From contig DATAUW010000012.1 in assembly GCA_036268055.1 (NCBI GenBank), positions 248,001 through 312,000 of the forward strand: a stretch of 64,000 nucleotides of DNA, read 5' to 3'. Positions 1-7,643 of this stretch are shown in pieces. The DNA comes from Verrucomicrobiia bacterium. Lineage in GTDB: Bacteria; Verrucomicrobiota; Verrucomicrobiia; Limisphaerales; Pedosphaeraceae. Position 1 is the stretch's first letter, and the number at the start of each line of letters is the position of its first letter. Position numbers and translations under genes: made by a program. Below the pieces are notes generated by a model. It had not been told where the DNA came from, ran no database searches, and saw nothing but the letters and a program-made list of their open reading frames with translations.

Positions 1-150
1 CATTCCGCCCCCAGCGGTGGAGATCCCAACATCCCGGGAATGGCGCCCGCGCCGACGCTTGGCCCGACGATTGATGGCCAGCCGTCGAACAATCCTTTTC
101 AACATGAGGTTCCGCGCTCGTTCCAACTCCAGCCACCTTTCGGTCCCTGA
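1..150 (+). CDS. C-terminal end of an unidentified protein (partial)
   Basis: An open frame runs in from the window edge and stops with TGA at 148-150. The 49 visible residues are rich in Pro, Gly and Asn and show no recognisable domain; they look like a disordered tail. The next gene starts 6 bases later on the same strand, so the two probably share a transcript. Function cannot be inferred. Confidence 0.5.
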   Translation, partial: HSAPSGGDPNIPGMAPAPTLGPTIDGQPSNNPFQHEVPRSFQLQPPFGP

Positions 151-156
151 GCGCGC

Positions 157-1149
157 ATGAGATTATCTATCCTTCGAAAAACCATTGCCGCGTCCCTGCT
201 GATTTCCGCCAGCGCGGCGGCGTGGGCGCAATCTCCCGCCGCGCTTGACCAGCTCAACACCACCCAGCAGCATCGCGACCTTGATCAGGCCGGCGAATCG
301 CTTTACGACAAGGACTCACTCGCGCCCGAACTTTATCCGCACGAGGCCGACGACATTGGCCCGCAATCTGTTCTCAGCACGAAATCGCCGCGCACACTTT
401 TTGAAGGCGTCGCCGACGTCCAATATTATTATAGCGACAACGCCTTTCTCGATCACAACGTGCGCCTGCCTGCCGGCGTGCTGGTGAGCAGCGCGCAGTT
501 TTCCCTCGCGCCCACGCCGTCTCCATTAGGCAATGGACAATCCGCGCCGCGCGTCGGTTTTCGTGAGCAATGGTTCGATTTCCTGCAATACGACAGCCAC
601 GGCCTCAACCTCAATGCGTTCGATTTCAATGTCCAAACCGTATTCGCCGAGGAACGGTGGAGTTACAAGAATTGGATCTTCGGCGCGGGCTTTGATTACA
701 ACCGATTGCTCACCACGTCAGCGTACCGGCAATTTTATTCCGAGTATGTTCCGCGCTGGGAAGCGACCCGGATTTTCAGCACCGGCCGGCATCAGGCATT
801 TTCCCTGGGTTATCAAGGCTACTATCACTTTGGAAATTCCAGCGTCTTTCAACTTCCCGACTCGGGATTTGCCGACCGGCTCGACCAGGTGCTGCTCGCC
901 ACTTACTCGTACGGCGTGACCTCCGATTTTATTCTCCAGCCCTACTACACGTTTCGCTACACGCATTTCACCGGCGAGAACCGCGAGGACTACGAAAATT
1001 CCGTCGGCCTCGGCCTGTATTATTTCATCGGCAATTACGTCAGCGCGCGGGCTTATGTCGGTTACGACGTGCGCAACTCCAGCGTCCTCGACGCGGAATA
1101 TCACCAGTTCGATGCCGGCGGCGGGTTGAATTTTACGATTAGGTTTTAG
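157..1149 (+). CDS. Putative outer-membrane beta-barrel protein
   Basis: A 330-residue exported protein. Residues 1-24 form a typical signal peptide (positive start, Ala-rich core, cleavage after AWA before QSPAAL). From about residue 85 the protein is dominated by alternating aromatic and polar stretches rich in Tyr and Phe (YYYSDNAF, YQGYYHFG, LGLYYFIG), as in transmembrane beta-strands. It ends in Phe (NFTIRF), the usual C-terminal signal for outer-membrane assembly. I infer an outer-membrane barrel of unknown cargo. It follows the preceding truncated gene by 6 bases, suggesting co-transcription. No specific family is recognised. Confidence 0.7.
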   Translation: MRLSILRKTIAASLLISASAAAWAQSPAALDQLNTTQQHRDLDQAGESLYDKDSLAPELYPHEADDIGPQSVLSTKSPRTLFEGVADVQYYYSDNAFLDHNVRLPAGVLVSSAQFSLAPTPSPLGNGQSAPRVGFREQWFDFLQYDSHGLNLNAFDFNVQTVFAEERWSYKNWIFGAGFDYNRLLTTSAYRQFYSEYVPRWEATRIFSTGRHQAFSLGYQGYYHFGNSSVFQLPDSGFADRLDQVLLATYSYGVTSDFILQPYYTFRYTHFTGENREDYENSVGLGLYYFIGNYVSARAYVGYDVRNSSVLDAEYHQFDAGGGLNFTIRF

Positions 1150-1187
1150 AAATCAGCGTACTCCGGCAATTTTGTCGTTGGTAAGAT

Positions 1188-1622
1188 TCATCGCCACATG
1201 CCATCCAAAAAATTGGTACAACCAATTATTTTTTGTTTGTGAATGCTCCAGATGCGAAGTTGGGCTTGCATGCGCCCGTGAGCGTTGGTTTGAGAAACAA
1301 TTTCAAGATGATAAGGTTCTCCCCATAGATCCGTGAATTGTTCCTTTTGATGCCAAATCCCGTTTCCAGTCGCGACAAAATCAATGAATGAATCATTCAC
1401 TTTCAAATGGCTCAATCGTTTATATAATAAATGATTGTTGGTGATAACCGATTCGTCGATTTGGCTGTCAGTCACGATGGAATATTGTTCGATGGCCTCA
1501 GCGATGCCAATAAAGTCTGATCGCACGGTCTTCTCAATCGGTTCAACGATCACATGACTCGGCGCCAAATAAATCGCGAGGACGATAGCGGCAAAGATGA
1601 TCATCAACGATAACTTGCTCAT
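1188..1622 (-). CDS. Small membrane-anchored hypothetical protein, faintly pseudopilin-like
   Basis: A 144-residue protein with one hydrophobic N-terminal segment (about residues 5-20), then a soluble domain. Near residue 100 is DLWGEPYH, reminiscent of the DPWGNPY motif of type II secretion pseudopilins, but the prepilin cleavage site and the Gly/Glu-5 pattern are missing, so this is only a resemblance. The gene stands alone and converges on the barrel gene. Base composition is somewhat more AT-rich than the neighbours. Function unknown. Confidence 0.5.
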   Translation of the reverse strand: MSKLSLMIIFAAIVLAIYLAPSHVIVEPIEKTVRSDFIGIAEAIEQYSIVTDSQIDESVITNNHLLYKRLSHLKVNDSFIDFVATGNGIWHQKEQFTDLWGEPYHLEIVSQTNAHGRMQAQLRIWSIHKQKIIGCTNFLDGMWR

Positions 1623-1712
1623 TGGCGGTGAAATTGAATCCTTAAATTAAAAAATGATCGGTGTCTCCTTTTCTGTCGCACACAATCAACAAACGGCAAG
1701 TATAATTCGCTT

Positions 1713-2135
1713 ATGATGAACTGGGTTTTCTGGGCAGTGCTCTCCGCCTTCTTCGCGGGTGTCACCGCCGTGCTCGCCAAAAAAGGTGTCGAGGGCATTG
1801 ACTCCAATCTTGCCACCGCCATTCGCACAACAGTGGTACTCGTGTTCAGTTGGGCGATTGTCTTTGCGCTGCAAACGCGTTTCACGCTGACGGAAATTTC
1901 CCGCCGCGCCTGGATTTTTCTGGTGCTCTCCGGGCTTGCGACGGGACTTTCGTGGCTCTGCTATTTTCGCGCGCTTCAACTGGGCGAGGCCTCACGCGTC
2001 GCGCCGGTGGACAAACTCAGCGTGGTCTTTGCCATCATTCTCGCCGCGCTCGTGCTGCACGAAAAACTCGGCTGGCAACATCTCTTCGGCGGCGCGCTGA
2101 TCGTGAGCGGCGCGATCATTCTCGCGTGGCGATAA
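1713..2135 (+). CDS. EamA-domain half-transporter (DMT superfamily)
   Basis: A 140-residue integral membrane protein with about five hydrophobic helices, matching a single EamA unit (drug/metabolite transporter superfamily). Most members have two EamA units in about 300 residues; half-size versions such as this work as dimers. The family hallmark near the last helix is visible (SRVAPVDKLSVVFAI, then LHEKLGWQHLFGGALIVSGA). Substrate cannot be told from sequence. Start taken at the first of two adjacent ATG codons. The stop lies 9 bases from the end of the convergent DedA gene. Confidence 0.8.
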   Translation: MMNWVFWAVLSAFFAGVTAVLAKKGVEGIDSNLATAIRTTVVLVFSWAIVFALQTRFTLTEISRRAWIFLVLSGLATGLSWLCYFRALQLGEASRVAPVDKLSVVFAIILAALVLHEKLGWQHLFGGALIVSGAIILAWR

Positions 2136-2144
2136 ATTCGCAAA

Positions 2145-2777
2145 TCACTTCGCCGCCGCCGGAATTTTTTTCATGTGGCGATGGACGAAGAAATAATAGA
2201 CCGCGCCGAGCGCGAGCACAATCGCTCCCACCCACATCACCATGTGCCGGTATTCACCCTTCATCAGTTGTTCGTCCTGCCCCATCTTGACGCCCAGCCA
2301 GCACAGCACGCAGCACCAGATTCCCGAGCCAAGCAAAGTGAAAAGTGAATACCACCGAAAATCCATCCGTACGATTCCCGCCGGAATGCCGATAAGATGC
2401 CGCACCACCGGCAGCAAACGCGAAATAAAAACTCCCATCGAACCAAAGTGCGTGGCCCAACGCTCCGCGCCTTCCACTTTCTCCGGCGAAATCATCGCGT
2501 AACGTCCGTAGCGCAGCACCAGCGGACGCCCCGCCACGCGCGCCGTCCAATACATGATCGCCGCGCCAATCCACGAGCCCAGCGTCCCCACGATAATGAT
2601 GCCCGCGATGGAAAGATTTCCGTTCGCATGCGTGTACGCCAAATGCGCGGCCGGCGGAATAATAACTTCGCTGGGCAGCGGGACGATGGTGCTTTCCATC
2701 GCCATCATCAGACCGACCAGCGGCAAGCCGCCGGTCTGAAGCGCATTCGTGTACCAATCGAGCAAAGACTTGAACAT
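2145..2777 (-). CDS. DedA family membrane protein
   Basis: A 210-residue inner-membrane protein of the DedA/SNARE-associated (VTT) family. DedA proteins support membrane homeostasis and the proton-motive force, and some act as undecaprenyl-phosphate or phospholipid flippases. Visible signatures are the N-terminal re-entrant region with an acidic residue (PLPSEVIIPPAAHLAY), the Gly-rich segment GTLGSWIGAAIMYW, and FISRLLPVVRHLIGIPAGIVRMDFRWY, the conserved Arg/Pro amphipathic helix of the family. Length is typical. Convergent with the EamA gene. Substrate not deducible. Confidence 0.85.
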   Translation of the reverse strand: MFKSLLDWYTNALQTGGLPLVGLMMAMESTIVPLPSEVIIPPAAHLAYTHANGNLSIAGIIIVGTLGSWIGAAIMYWTARVAGRPLVLRYGRYAMISPEKVEGAERWATHFGSMGVFISRLLPVVRHLIGIPAGIVRMDFRWYSLFTLLGSGIWCCVLCWLGVKMGQDEQLMKGEYRHMVMWVGAIVLALGAVYYFFVHRHMKKIPAAAK

Positions 2778-2847
2778 CTCAAGTGATTAGCGGGAAAACC
2801 GCCCGCGGGCAAGTTACATTGCTAAGGTGACGCGCTGACAAAAAATC

Positions 2848-2873
2848 TTAGCCACGGATGAAAACACGGATTT
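2848..2873. repeat. Dispersed 'TTAGCCACGGAT...ACACGGAT' repeat, copy 1
   Basis: A short copy of a motif (TTAGCCACGGAT followed by ACACGGAT) that recurs as a perfect palindrome at 53036-53086 and again near 55066-55102. Non-coding. Confidence 0.6.
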
Positions 2874-2959
2874 TTGGAACGGTGAATTATCAATAATGGT
2901 GCGTATGGGTTGCGAAAGCTTTACTTGAGTGGAGTGAAAGTAAGGATTAAGGTGTGGCG

Positions 2960-3175
2960 ATGAAATATACGGATCGCATCACCTTCGACCCGGAGCAATG
3001 CGGCGGGCGGCCTTGTATTCGCCACTATCGTATCCGGGTGAAGGATGTGTTGGATATGCTGGCAGCGGGGGTATTGGAGGCTGAGATTCTTCGAGATTAC
3101 GCATTTCTCGAACCGGAAGATATTCGCGCGTGCCTGAGTTTGCTGCTGAACAGGTTAATTACCCGGTGGTTGTGA
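2960..3175 (+). CDS. DUF433 antitoxin-like protein with frameshifted C-terminus
   Basis: A 71-residue product from the ATG at 2960 (GTG at 2954 is an alternative). It matches the DUF433 family, small proteins usually encoded upstream of DUF5615 PIN-like toxins: ITFDPEQCGGRPCIRHYRIRV, then LAAGVLEAEIL and EPEDIRACL. After RACLS the frame gives LLLNRLITRWL, unlike the family. Reading one base out of phase from 3139 gives FAAEQVNYPVVVST and TAA at 3181-3183, the expected DUF433 ending. So a single-base deletion (or sequencing error) has shifted the end. The downstream toxin is also only a stub. Probably a decaying toxin-antitoxin module. Confidence 0.7.
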   Translation: MKYTDRITFDPEQCGGRPCIRHYRIRVKDVLDMLAAGVLEAEILRDYAFLEPEDIRACLSLLLNRLITRWL

Positions 3176-3187
3176 GCACTTAAACGC

Positions 3188-3277
3188 GTGCGCTTTTTTG
3201 TGGACTTGCGACTGCCACCTGGTTGTCACCGTCCTGCGCGTCGAAAAAAAGTTTTCAGTTTCCTGCTGAAAACTTGA
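3188..3277 (+). pseudogene. Remnant of a DUF5615 PIN-like toxin
   Basis: A GTG-started frame of 29 codons begins VRFFVDLRLPPG, which matches the N-terminus of DUF5615 PIN-like toxins, including the conserved early Asp. These normally follow DUF433 antitoxins directly, as here. After about 12 residues similarity stops, and the frame runs into the terminator hairpin of the yidC operon and ends. The rest of the toxin (about 100 residues) is missing. Identification rests on a short match plus context. Confidence 0.5.
3244..3275 (-). terminator. Rho-independent terminator of the rpmH-rnpA-yidD-yidC operon
   Basis: Ten-base-pair inverted repeat (AAGTTTTCAG at 3249-3258 with CTGAAAACTT at 3266-3275, 7-nt loop). 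On the minus strand it is followed by a run of seven T (A run at 3244-3250). It lies 9 bases past the yidC stop. Confidence 0.8.
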
Positions 3278-3283
3278 GACTTA

Positions 3284-5128
3284 TTATTTCTTCTTTTGCG
3301 GCGCGACGGAGACGGTGGTTTTGGTGGCATTCGCAACGATCGGGTCCACTTGGGCGCGCGTGAGTTTGGTTTGGAGGACGGTGAGAAGATTGCTCACGGT
3401 CCAGTAAAGCGCGAGGCCGGACGAAAGATTGTACATGAACACCAGCATCATCAGCGGCATGTATTTCATGATTTTCTGTTGCGAGGCATCCATGCTGGGC
3501 GCGGGCGGCGTGAGGCTGGCCTGCCAGAGCAACGCTCCCGCCATGATCAGCGGCATGGGGTTGAGCGGCAGAAAACCGTCACTGTAACCGAGATAATGGA
3601 GTGGGAGGGGGAGCGAGAAAACGGTGTCGGGCTTCGACAAATCACCGATCCACAAAAAGGGCGCACCGCGAAGTTCAATGGCGGTGCGGAGCATGGAATA
3701 AAAACCGATGAACACGGGAATCTGCAACAGCGCGGGCAGGCAGCCGCTCATGGGGTTGACTTTATTTTTCTTATAAAATTCCCATTGCTTGGCGGTGAAT
3801 TTTTGCGGGTCGTCCTTGTATTTTTCCTGGAGCGCCTTGAGCTGGGGCTGGAGCACCTGCATGCGTTTGGCGGAGCGCATGCTGGCCTGCGTGAGCGGCC
3901 AGAAAAGCAATTTGATGACGATGGTGATGAGGATGATGATGATGCCGTAGGCCAGGCCGGCGGAGAAATGCAGCCAGTTCATCGTGACGAGCAGCGCCTT
4001 CGAGACGGGGCCGAAGAAACCGAAGTTCATGATGAGGTCGGCGTCGTTATTGAAACGCGCGCCGAGGTTGGCGAGGGTCTGATATTCCTTGGGACCGGCG
4101 AAGAGGGTGAATTGATTCGTGAGCGCCTGGCCGGGATCGAGATGTGCGCCGGGATAAACGAGCGTGGCTTGAAGGGCTTTGGGATTGCGAATGGTGGCGG
4201 GGTCAGCCTGAAGTTCCTCGGGCGTGGGCGGCGGCAAATCAATCATGTGAACGACCACGGACTCCGCCGGCGCGTGCGGCATGGTCAGCAGCGTGAAAAA
4301 TTGATTTTGCGCGGAAACCCAAGAAACGTCATTGCTGCCGGCGACAAATTCCTTCGCGGGCGTGCGCGAGACGAGGCCCATGAACGAGGAAGTATTGGTG
4401 TTGAAATAACTCAACATGACCGGCTTGGCTTTGCCGTTATACCAATAAACCGTTTGGGCCATGCCGTTGTCGCGCGGGTCCATGGGCGTGGCGGTACCGG
4501 CGACCCATTGCTGCGGCGGGACGACGATCGGTAGCTTGGAATCATTTTGAAAACGCACGGAGGTGGTGAGCAAATAATTCGTGCTGAGTTGAAAATCCTT
4601 GATGATGACCAAGCCGTTCGACAAACCCTTCACCGCCTGCACGCCGTTGGGAACGAGCGTCAGTTTATAGTTGCCATCGCCTTGCAACGATTCATCACCG
4701 AGAATGGCGTAAGTCGGAAGAACATCGGGGCCGTTGAGCGTGGCGAGTTGATTCGTGGTTTTATTTTTTTTACGGACGGAACTGACGGTCTCGGGGTAGT
4801 GCAACAACTGGACTTCCTTGAGGCCGCCGCCGCGCGAGGTGAAGATGTAGCGGGCATTGTCATTGGTGATGACGAGCAATTCTTCGGGGACATCGTTACG
4901 CACGATGAAATTTCCACCGGGCCGACCGGGGGAGAGCGCGGGGGATGGGGCGACGGCTTGGTTGGTGTCAGCGCTGAAAGAGACGGCGTTGCTGGCCGTG
5001 GTGTTCGCGATGCTGTTCGTTGCGGGGTGCGGGTGGTTCATCGCGGGGTACTTCTTTTGCAACATGTATTGCCACGAAAGAATGAGTCCGAAGCAGGCGA
5101 CGAGAATGAGAATTGATTTGCGGTCCAT
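3284..5128 (-). CDS. yidC: Membrane protein insertase YidC
   Basis: A 614-residue YidC/Oxa1 insertase that inserts and folds inner-membrane proteins, alone or with SecYEG. Layout is the Gram-negative form: N-terminal anchor (residues 5-23), a Thr/Ala/Pro-rich linker, a large periplasmic beta-sandwich domain (about 80-370), then the conserved insertase core (about 385-600). The core shows GLAYGIIIILITIVIKLLFWPL with the functional Arg region following (QASMRSAKRMQ), the coiled cytoplasmic hairpin (LQPQLKALQEKYKDDP), MSGCLPALLQIPVFIGFY, and the final helices. It closes the rpmH-rnpA-yidD cluster, 11 bases after yidD. Confidence 0.97.
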   Translation of the reverse strand: MDRKSILILVACFGLILSWQYMLQKKYPAMNHPHPATNSIANTTASNAVSFSADTNQAVAPSPALSPGRPGGNFIVRNDVPEELLVITNDNARYIFTSRGGGLKEVQLLHYPETVSSVRKKNKTTNQLATLNGPDVLPTYAILGDESLQGDGNYKLTLVPNGVQAVKGLSNGLVIIKDFQLSTNYLLTTSVRFQNDSKLPIVVPPQQWVAGTATPMDPRDNGMAQTVYWYNGKAKPVMLSYFNTNTSSFMGLVSRTPAKEFVAGSNDVSWVSAQNQFFTLLTMPHAPAESVVVHMIDLPPPTPEELQADPATIRNPKALQATLVYPGAHLDPGQALTNQFTLFAGPKEYQTLANLGARFNNDADLIMNFGFFGPVSKALLVTMNWLHFSAGLAYGIIIILITIVIKLLFWPLTQASMRSAKRMQVLQPQLKALQEKYKDDPQKFTAKQWEFYKKNKVNPMSGCLPALLQIPVFIGFYSMLRTAIELRGAPFLWIGDLSKPDTVFSLPLPLHYLGYSDGFLPLNPMPLIMAGALLWQASLTPPAPSMDASQQKIMKYMPLMMLVFMYNLSSGLALYWTVSNLLTVLQTKLTRAQVDPIVANATKTTVSVAPQKKK

Positions 5129-5139
5129 GAAATTGATTT

Positions 5140-5472
5140 CTAACGGCGTGCGTGGCCCTTGCCGATTTCGCGCCCGGAGGGAAACAGCGCGTCATTGAAG
5201 GGCGAAACGGAAAAATTTTGTTTTTTGGATTTGCGCGGCGGCACGGGGTCGTGTCCGCAACGGCCCCACGGACCGCAGCGCAGAATCCGCCAAGCCGCGA
5301 GGGCAGCGCCCTTGATCGCGCCGTGAGATTGGATGGCTTCGATGGCGTATTGGGAACAGGTGGGGGTGTAGCGGCATTGGCCGAGCGGGCCGACGAGACG
5401 GGTGAGCATCGGCGAGAGCACGCGTTGATAGGCGCGCAAGCCGAAAACCAGAATGTGTTGAGCCCAATTCAC
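5140..5472 (-). CDS. yidD: Membrane protein insertion efficiency factor YidD
   Basis: A 110-residue protein that supports YidC-dependent membrane insertion. The family signature is clear: [15 protein letters not shown] in the slightly changed form [15 protein letters not shown], preceded by [15 protein letters not shown] and an amphipathic N-terminal helix ([16 protein letters not shown]). I place the start at the GTG at 5470-5472, which overlaps the rnpA stop as GTGA. The open frame continues upstream inside rnpA, but that part is a shadow. The overlap implies translational coupling to rnpA. Confidence 0.93.
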   Translation of the reverse strand: MNWAQHILVFGLRAYQRVLSPMLTRLVGPLGQCRYTPTCSQYAIEAIQSHGAIKGAALAAWRILRCGPWGRCGHDPVPPRKSKKQNFSVSPFNDALFPSGREIGKGHARR

Positions 5473-5843
5473 TGTTTCAATAACCGAGCCTTCCGCAACA
5501 TCGCCATGAATGCTTCCTCCACCACCGGCATACCCTTGCCCAACAATGGCGGTTGCGCAACCAGAACCAGATCCACCGGCTGCACGAAATCGTGCTGGTG
5601 CAGGCGAAACACCTCCCGCAACAGACGGCGCGCGCGGGCGCGGGCGACGGCGTTGCCGAACTTTTTCGCCGTGATCACGCCCAGATGCATGGCCGAGCCG
5701 GGCGGTAATACCTGCCAGTTCGCGATGAAACAACCGCAGGCCATCCGGCGTCCCTCCCGGCGCACTCGCGCGAAATCCCGGGCCTGCTTGAGGCGCATGC
5801 GCCGCCCGAAGAGACAACGGGCCTGCGGAGCGTCAGCGGCCAC
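5469..5843 (-). CDS. rnpA: Ribonuclease P protein component
   Basis: A 124-residue basic protein, the protein subunit of RNase P, which removes 5' leaders from pre-tRNAs. The start of the family pattern is [19 protein letters not shown], followed by the central [26 protein letters not shown] (a diverged form of the RNR motif region KRNRVKRRLRE). The start used is a GTG at 5843; an ATG at 5798 is too late to include the first strand. It sits between rpmH (11 bases upstream) and yidD (overlapping), the standard order. Confidence 0.93.
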   Translation of the reverse strand: MAADAPQARCLFGRRMRLKQARDFARVRREGRRMACGCFIANWQVLPPGSAMHLGVITAKKFGNAVARARARRLLREVFRLHQHDFVQPVDLVLVAQPPLLGKGMPVVEEAFMAMLRKARLLKQ

Positions 5844-5854
5844 AGGTGAACGGG

Positions 5855-5992
5855 TTATACCGGGGTCAAGCGCTTGCGGCCTTCGCGGCGGCGATTGGCG
5901 AGGGTGGCCTTGCCGCTCTTGGAGGAGTTGCGATTGAGGAATCCGTGCTGCCGTTTGCGGCGAATCTTGGACGGTTGATATTGACGTTTCAT
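5855..5992 (-). CDS. rpmH: 50S ribosomal protein L34
   Basis: A 45-residue, very basic protein: [14 protein letters not shown], then [20 protein letters not shown] and [10 protein letters not shown]. This is an unmistakable L34, a structural protein of the large ribosomal subunit and one of the shortest in the cell. It heads the rpmH-rnpA-yidD-yidC cluster. In many bacteria this cluster lies beside dnaA and the replication origin; no dnaA is visible here. Confidence 0.97.
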   Translation of the reverse strand: MKRQYQPSKIRRKRQHGFLNRNSSKSGKATLANRRREGRKRLTPV

Positions 5993-6281
5993 ATTCGATT
6001 TAAATTAATGTGCCCCGCCACGACGATGCAGCGACGTTCCGACACTCCGCTATTCACGGAACGCGAGAGGATACCAATGAAAACGGGGGTGTCAAGCGAG
6101 GGAATTAGGGGCGGTAAATTTAGCTTCGCCAGTGTTTAGAAATGAAAATCATTACATTCCCGGTAATAAAGGGGCTGGCCCAACAGATGACCTCTCTCGT
6201 TTGTATAAAAACACTTGCTAACGAGCAACCTATCGGCAATAGGACTTTTAAGACTTTTTAAAGAGGCGTGTCTTTAATTGC

Positions 6282-6887
6282 TTACATCCCAGTTTTGCCA
6301 TGAAAGGTATTGTCGGGGTCGAGCGAAATGCCTCGTGGCCATTCTGGGCAATTATCGGTGCTGCTGGTTTTTAAAGGGGCATCGAATGTATGCTCCGGGA
6401 AATATACATGCTTTTCGCGAGACGCTTCATCCTTGTTGAATTTATCGTGGGCGCGACAAAGTTGCCATGCAAAAATATTGCAGGCTTCTTCAACCGCTCT
6501 ACTTACCGGAATAGCGGCCCATGTTTTGCGGTCAGATGTAATGTATGCTTCTAACTCAAGCAAAAGGTGATACATTTCGTGAGCGATGCAAATTCTTGCT
6601 AGATGTTTGTTTGCATTTTTATGAATGAAAATAGATGCTTTTACGCGATTAATTTTTGTTGTGCCACCAGCTACTCCTTTTATGTTGGATGGCTCAATAA
6701 TAATAATACTTGGAGCCTTGCTTCCGCCTGCCGATGCAAGTCCACTACGATCCACTAAAATACGAACATCGAGTTCGATTCCATTTTTTAAGAAGTGCCT
6801 TGTGACGCCACGTATGGTATGAGCCATTAACGCTGAAAAAGATTCTTGAAAAATATTATCAGCGGATTTTTCGGGATTAATAGGCAT
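6282..6887 (-). CDS. ImmA/IrrE-type zinc metallopeptidase, putative
   Basis: About 201 residues from the ATG at 6887 (a TTG at 6899 gives four more). The zinc-peptidase motif IAHEMYHLL (HExxH, about residues 103-107) sits in RICIAHEMYHLLLE, and EEACNIFAWQLC follows about 40 residues later, the pattern of the third ligand helix of ImmA/IrrE (M78/DUF955) peptidases. Such enzymes cleave repressors in mobile elements or stress regulators. No helix-turn-helix repressor is adjacent. The gene is strikingly AT-rich relative to the window, as is its upstream neighbour, which suggests transfer. A terminator-like hairpin abuts its start. Family call is moderately sure; target unknown. Confidence 0.65.
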   Translation of the reverse strand: MPINPEKSADNIFQESFSALMAHTIRGVTRHFLKNGIELDVRILVDRSGLASAGGSKAPSIIIIEPSNIKGVAGGTTKINRVKASIFIHKNANKHLARICIAHEMYHLLLELEAYITSDRKTWAAIPVSRAVEEACNIFAWQLCRAHDKFNKDEASREKHVYFPEHTFDAPLKTSSTDNCPEWPRGISLDPDNTFHGKTGM

Positions 6888-6900
6888 GGTGTTGGGCAAT

Positions 6901-6946
6901 AAAAAAGCCCATAATTACATCTTTGTCGAGGCAATTATGGGCTTTT
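6901..6946 (-). terminator. Terminator hairpin between the 92-residue gene and the metallopeptidase
   Basis: Perfect 14-bp inverted repeat (6903-6916 with 6933-6946, 16-nt loop). On the minus strand it ends in six T. It sits after the 92-residue gene and only 13 bases before the metallopeptidase ATG, so it either ends the first transcript or attenuates read-through into the second gene. Confidence 0.75.
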
Positions 6947-6965
6947 GAATTTTCTTTCGAATTCT

Positions 6966-7244
6966 TTAGGCAAGATCCAGTTCGATCAATCCTTCTTTTT
7001 CTAGGAATTTATATTCGAAACAGGCAAGGCGCATCTCTTCATTAACTTGTCCGCCCATCGCGTAAATATGATATTCACCCGGGAGATTCATTTTCAAAAC
7101 TGCGATTTTCTTTTCAGTATCAATTGCACCGACAGAATTATATAATTCGGCGAGGCGATTATCTCCGGCGGTGCCAAATCTCGCGCCGGACGTAGGCGAA
7201 GCAGCGGCTTGTAGTTCTTCTACTACTATGGTTTGTTCGCTCAT
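6966..7244 (-). CDS. Hypothetical 92-residue protein
   Basis: A small acidic soluble protein with a low-complexity start (VVEELQAAASPTSG), then LAELYNSVGAIDTEKKIAVLKMNLPGEYHIYAMGG and an acidic tail. No signal peptide or membrane segment. No family recognised. A plausible ribosome-binding purine run (GGAGT) lies just upstream of the ATG at 7244. AT-rich like the downstream metallopeptidase, and likely part of the same acquired segment. Role unknown; it could be a partner or substrate of the peptidase, but nothing in the sequence proves that. Confidence 0.55.
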   Translation of the reverse strand: MSEQTIVVEELQAAASPTSGARFGTAGDNRLAELYNSVGAIDTEKKIAVLKMNLPGEYHIYAMGGQVNEEMRLACFEYKFLEKEGLIELDLA

Positions 7245-7643
7245 AAGACTCCTCCGATTCGGTTGTTTGTTTGTTGGTTATTATTCTTACTTATGACACG
7301 GTTAAAGCAAACTTATGACGTGACGCTAAAAAACGATTCATTTTCCGTATTAAAGATCACATGGTTCGCGAACATAAGCGAGTAAGAGTCTTCACATGAA
7401 AACCTCATTGTCAAGAGGTTTGACACGTTTTTTTTTGTGATTTTTCTCACACTTCTCACAAGCGAACTTCATACCATTAGTCATATAATGCAAATTAATA
7501 ATGCAAACATTTAAGTAATATTGATTTGTATTAAATATATGTAACATGCAAAAGGTATAAATATTTAGTAAAAGTGTCGCATATTATTACACAAATGGAT
7601 GAATTTTACACATTTTGCATTTTTTAGATTTAATGGTTGTGCT
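7245..7643. other. AT-rich intergenic region without genes
   Basis: Roughly 400 bases, visibly AT-rich (mostly A/T from 7420 to 7630), with poly-T and poly-A tracts and TTTGACA-like elements near 7420, but no convincing ORF, tRNA or palindrome. TTTTACACA near 7603 differs from the DnaA box TTATCCACA at two places, so an origin is not supported. Probably promoter DNA for the 92-residue gene plus neutral AT-rich spacer. Confidence 0.6.

Noticed and set aside
3296-4534. A 412-codon open frame on the plus strand opposite yidC
   Set aside because: It is exactly antisense to yidC, has poor protein-like composition and shows no motif. Long shadow frames are expected opposite G+C-rich genes.
7245-7640. 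Replication origin near the rpmH cluster
   Set aside because: The region is AT-rich and close to rpmH-rnpA-yidD-yidC, but no repeated DnaA boxes or dnaA/dnaN genes are visible; TTTTACACA at one place is two mismatches off.
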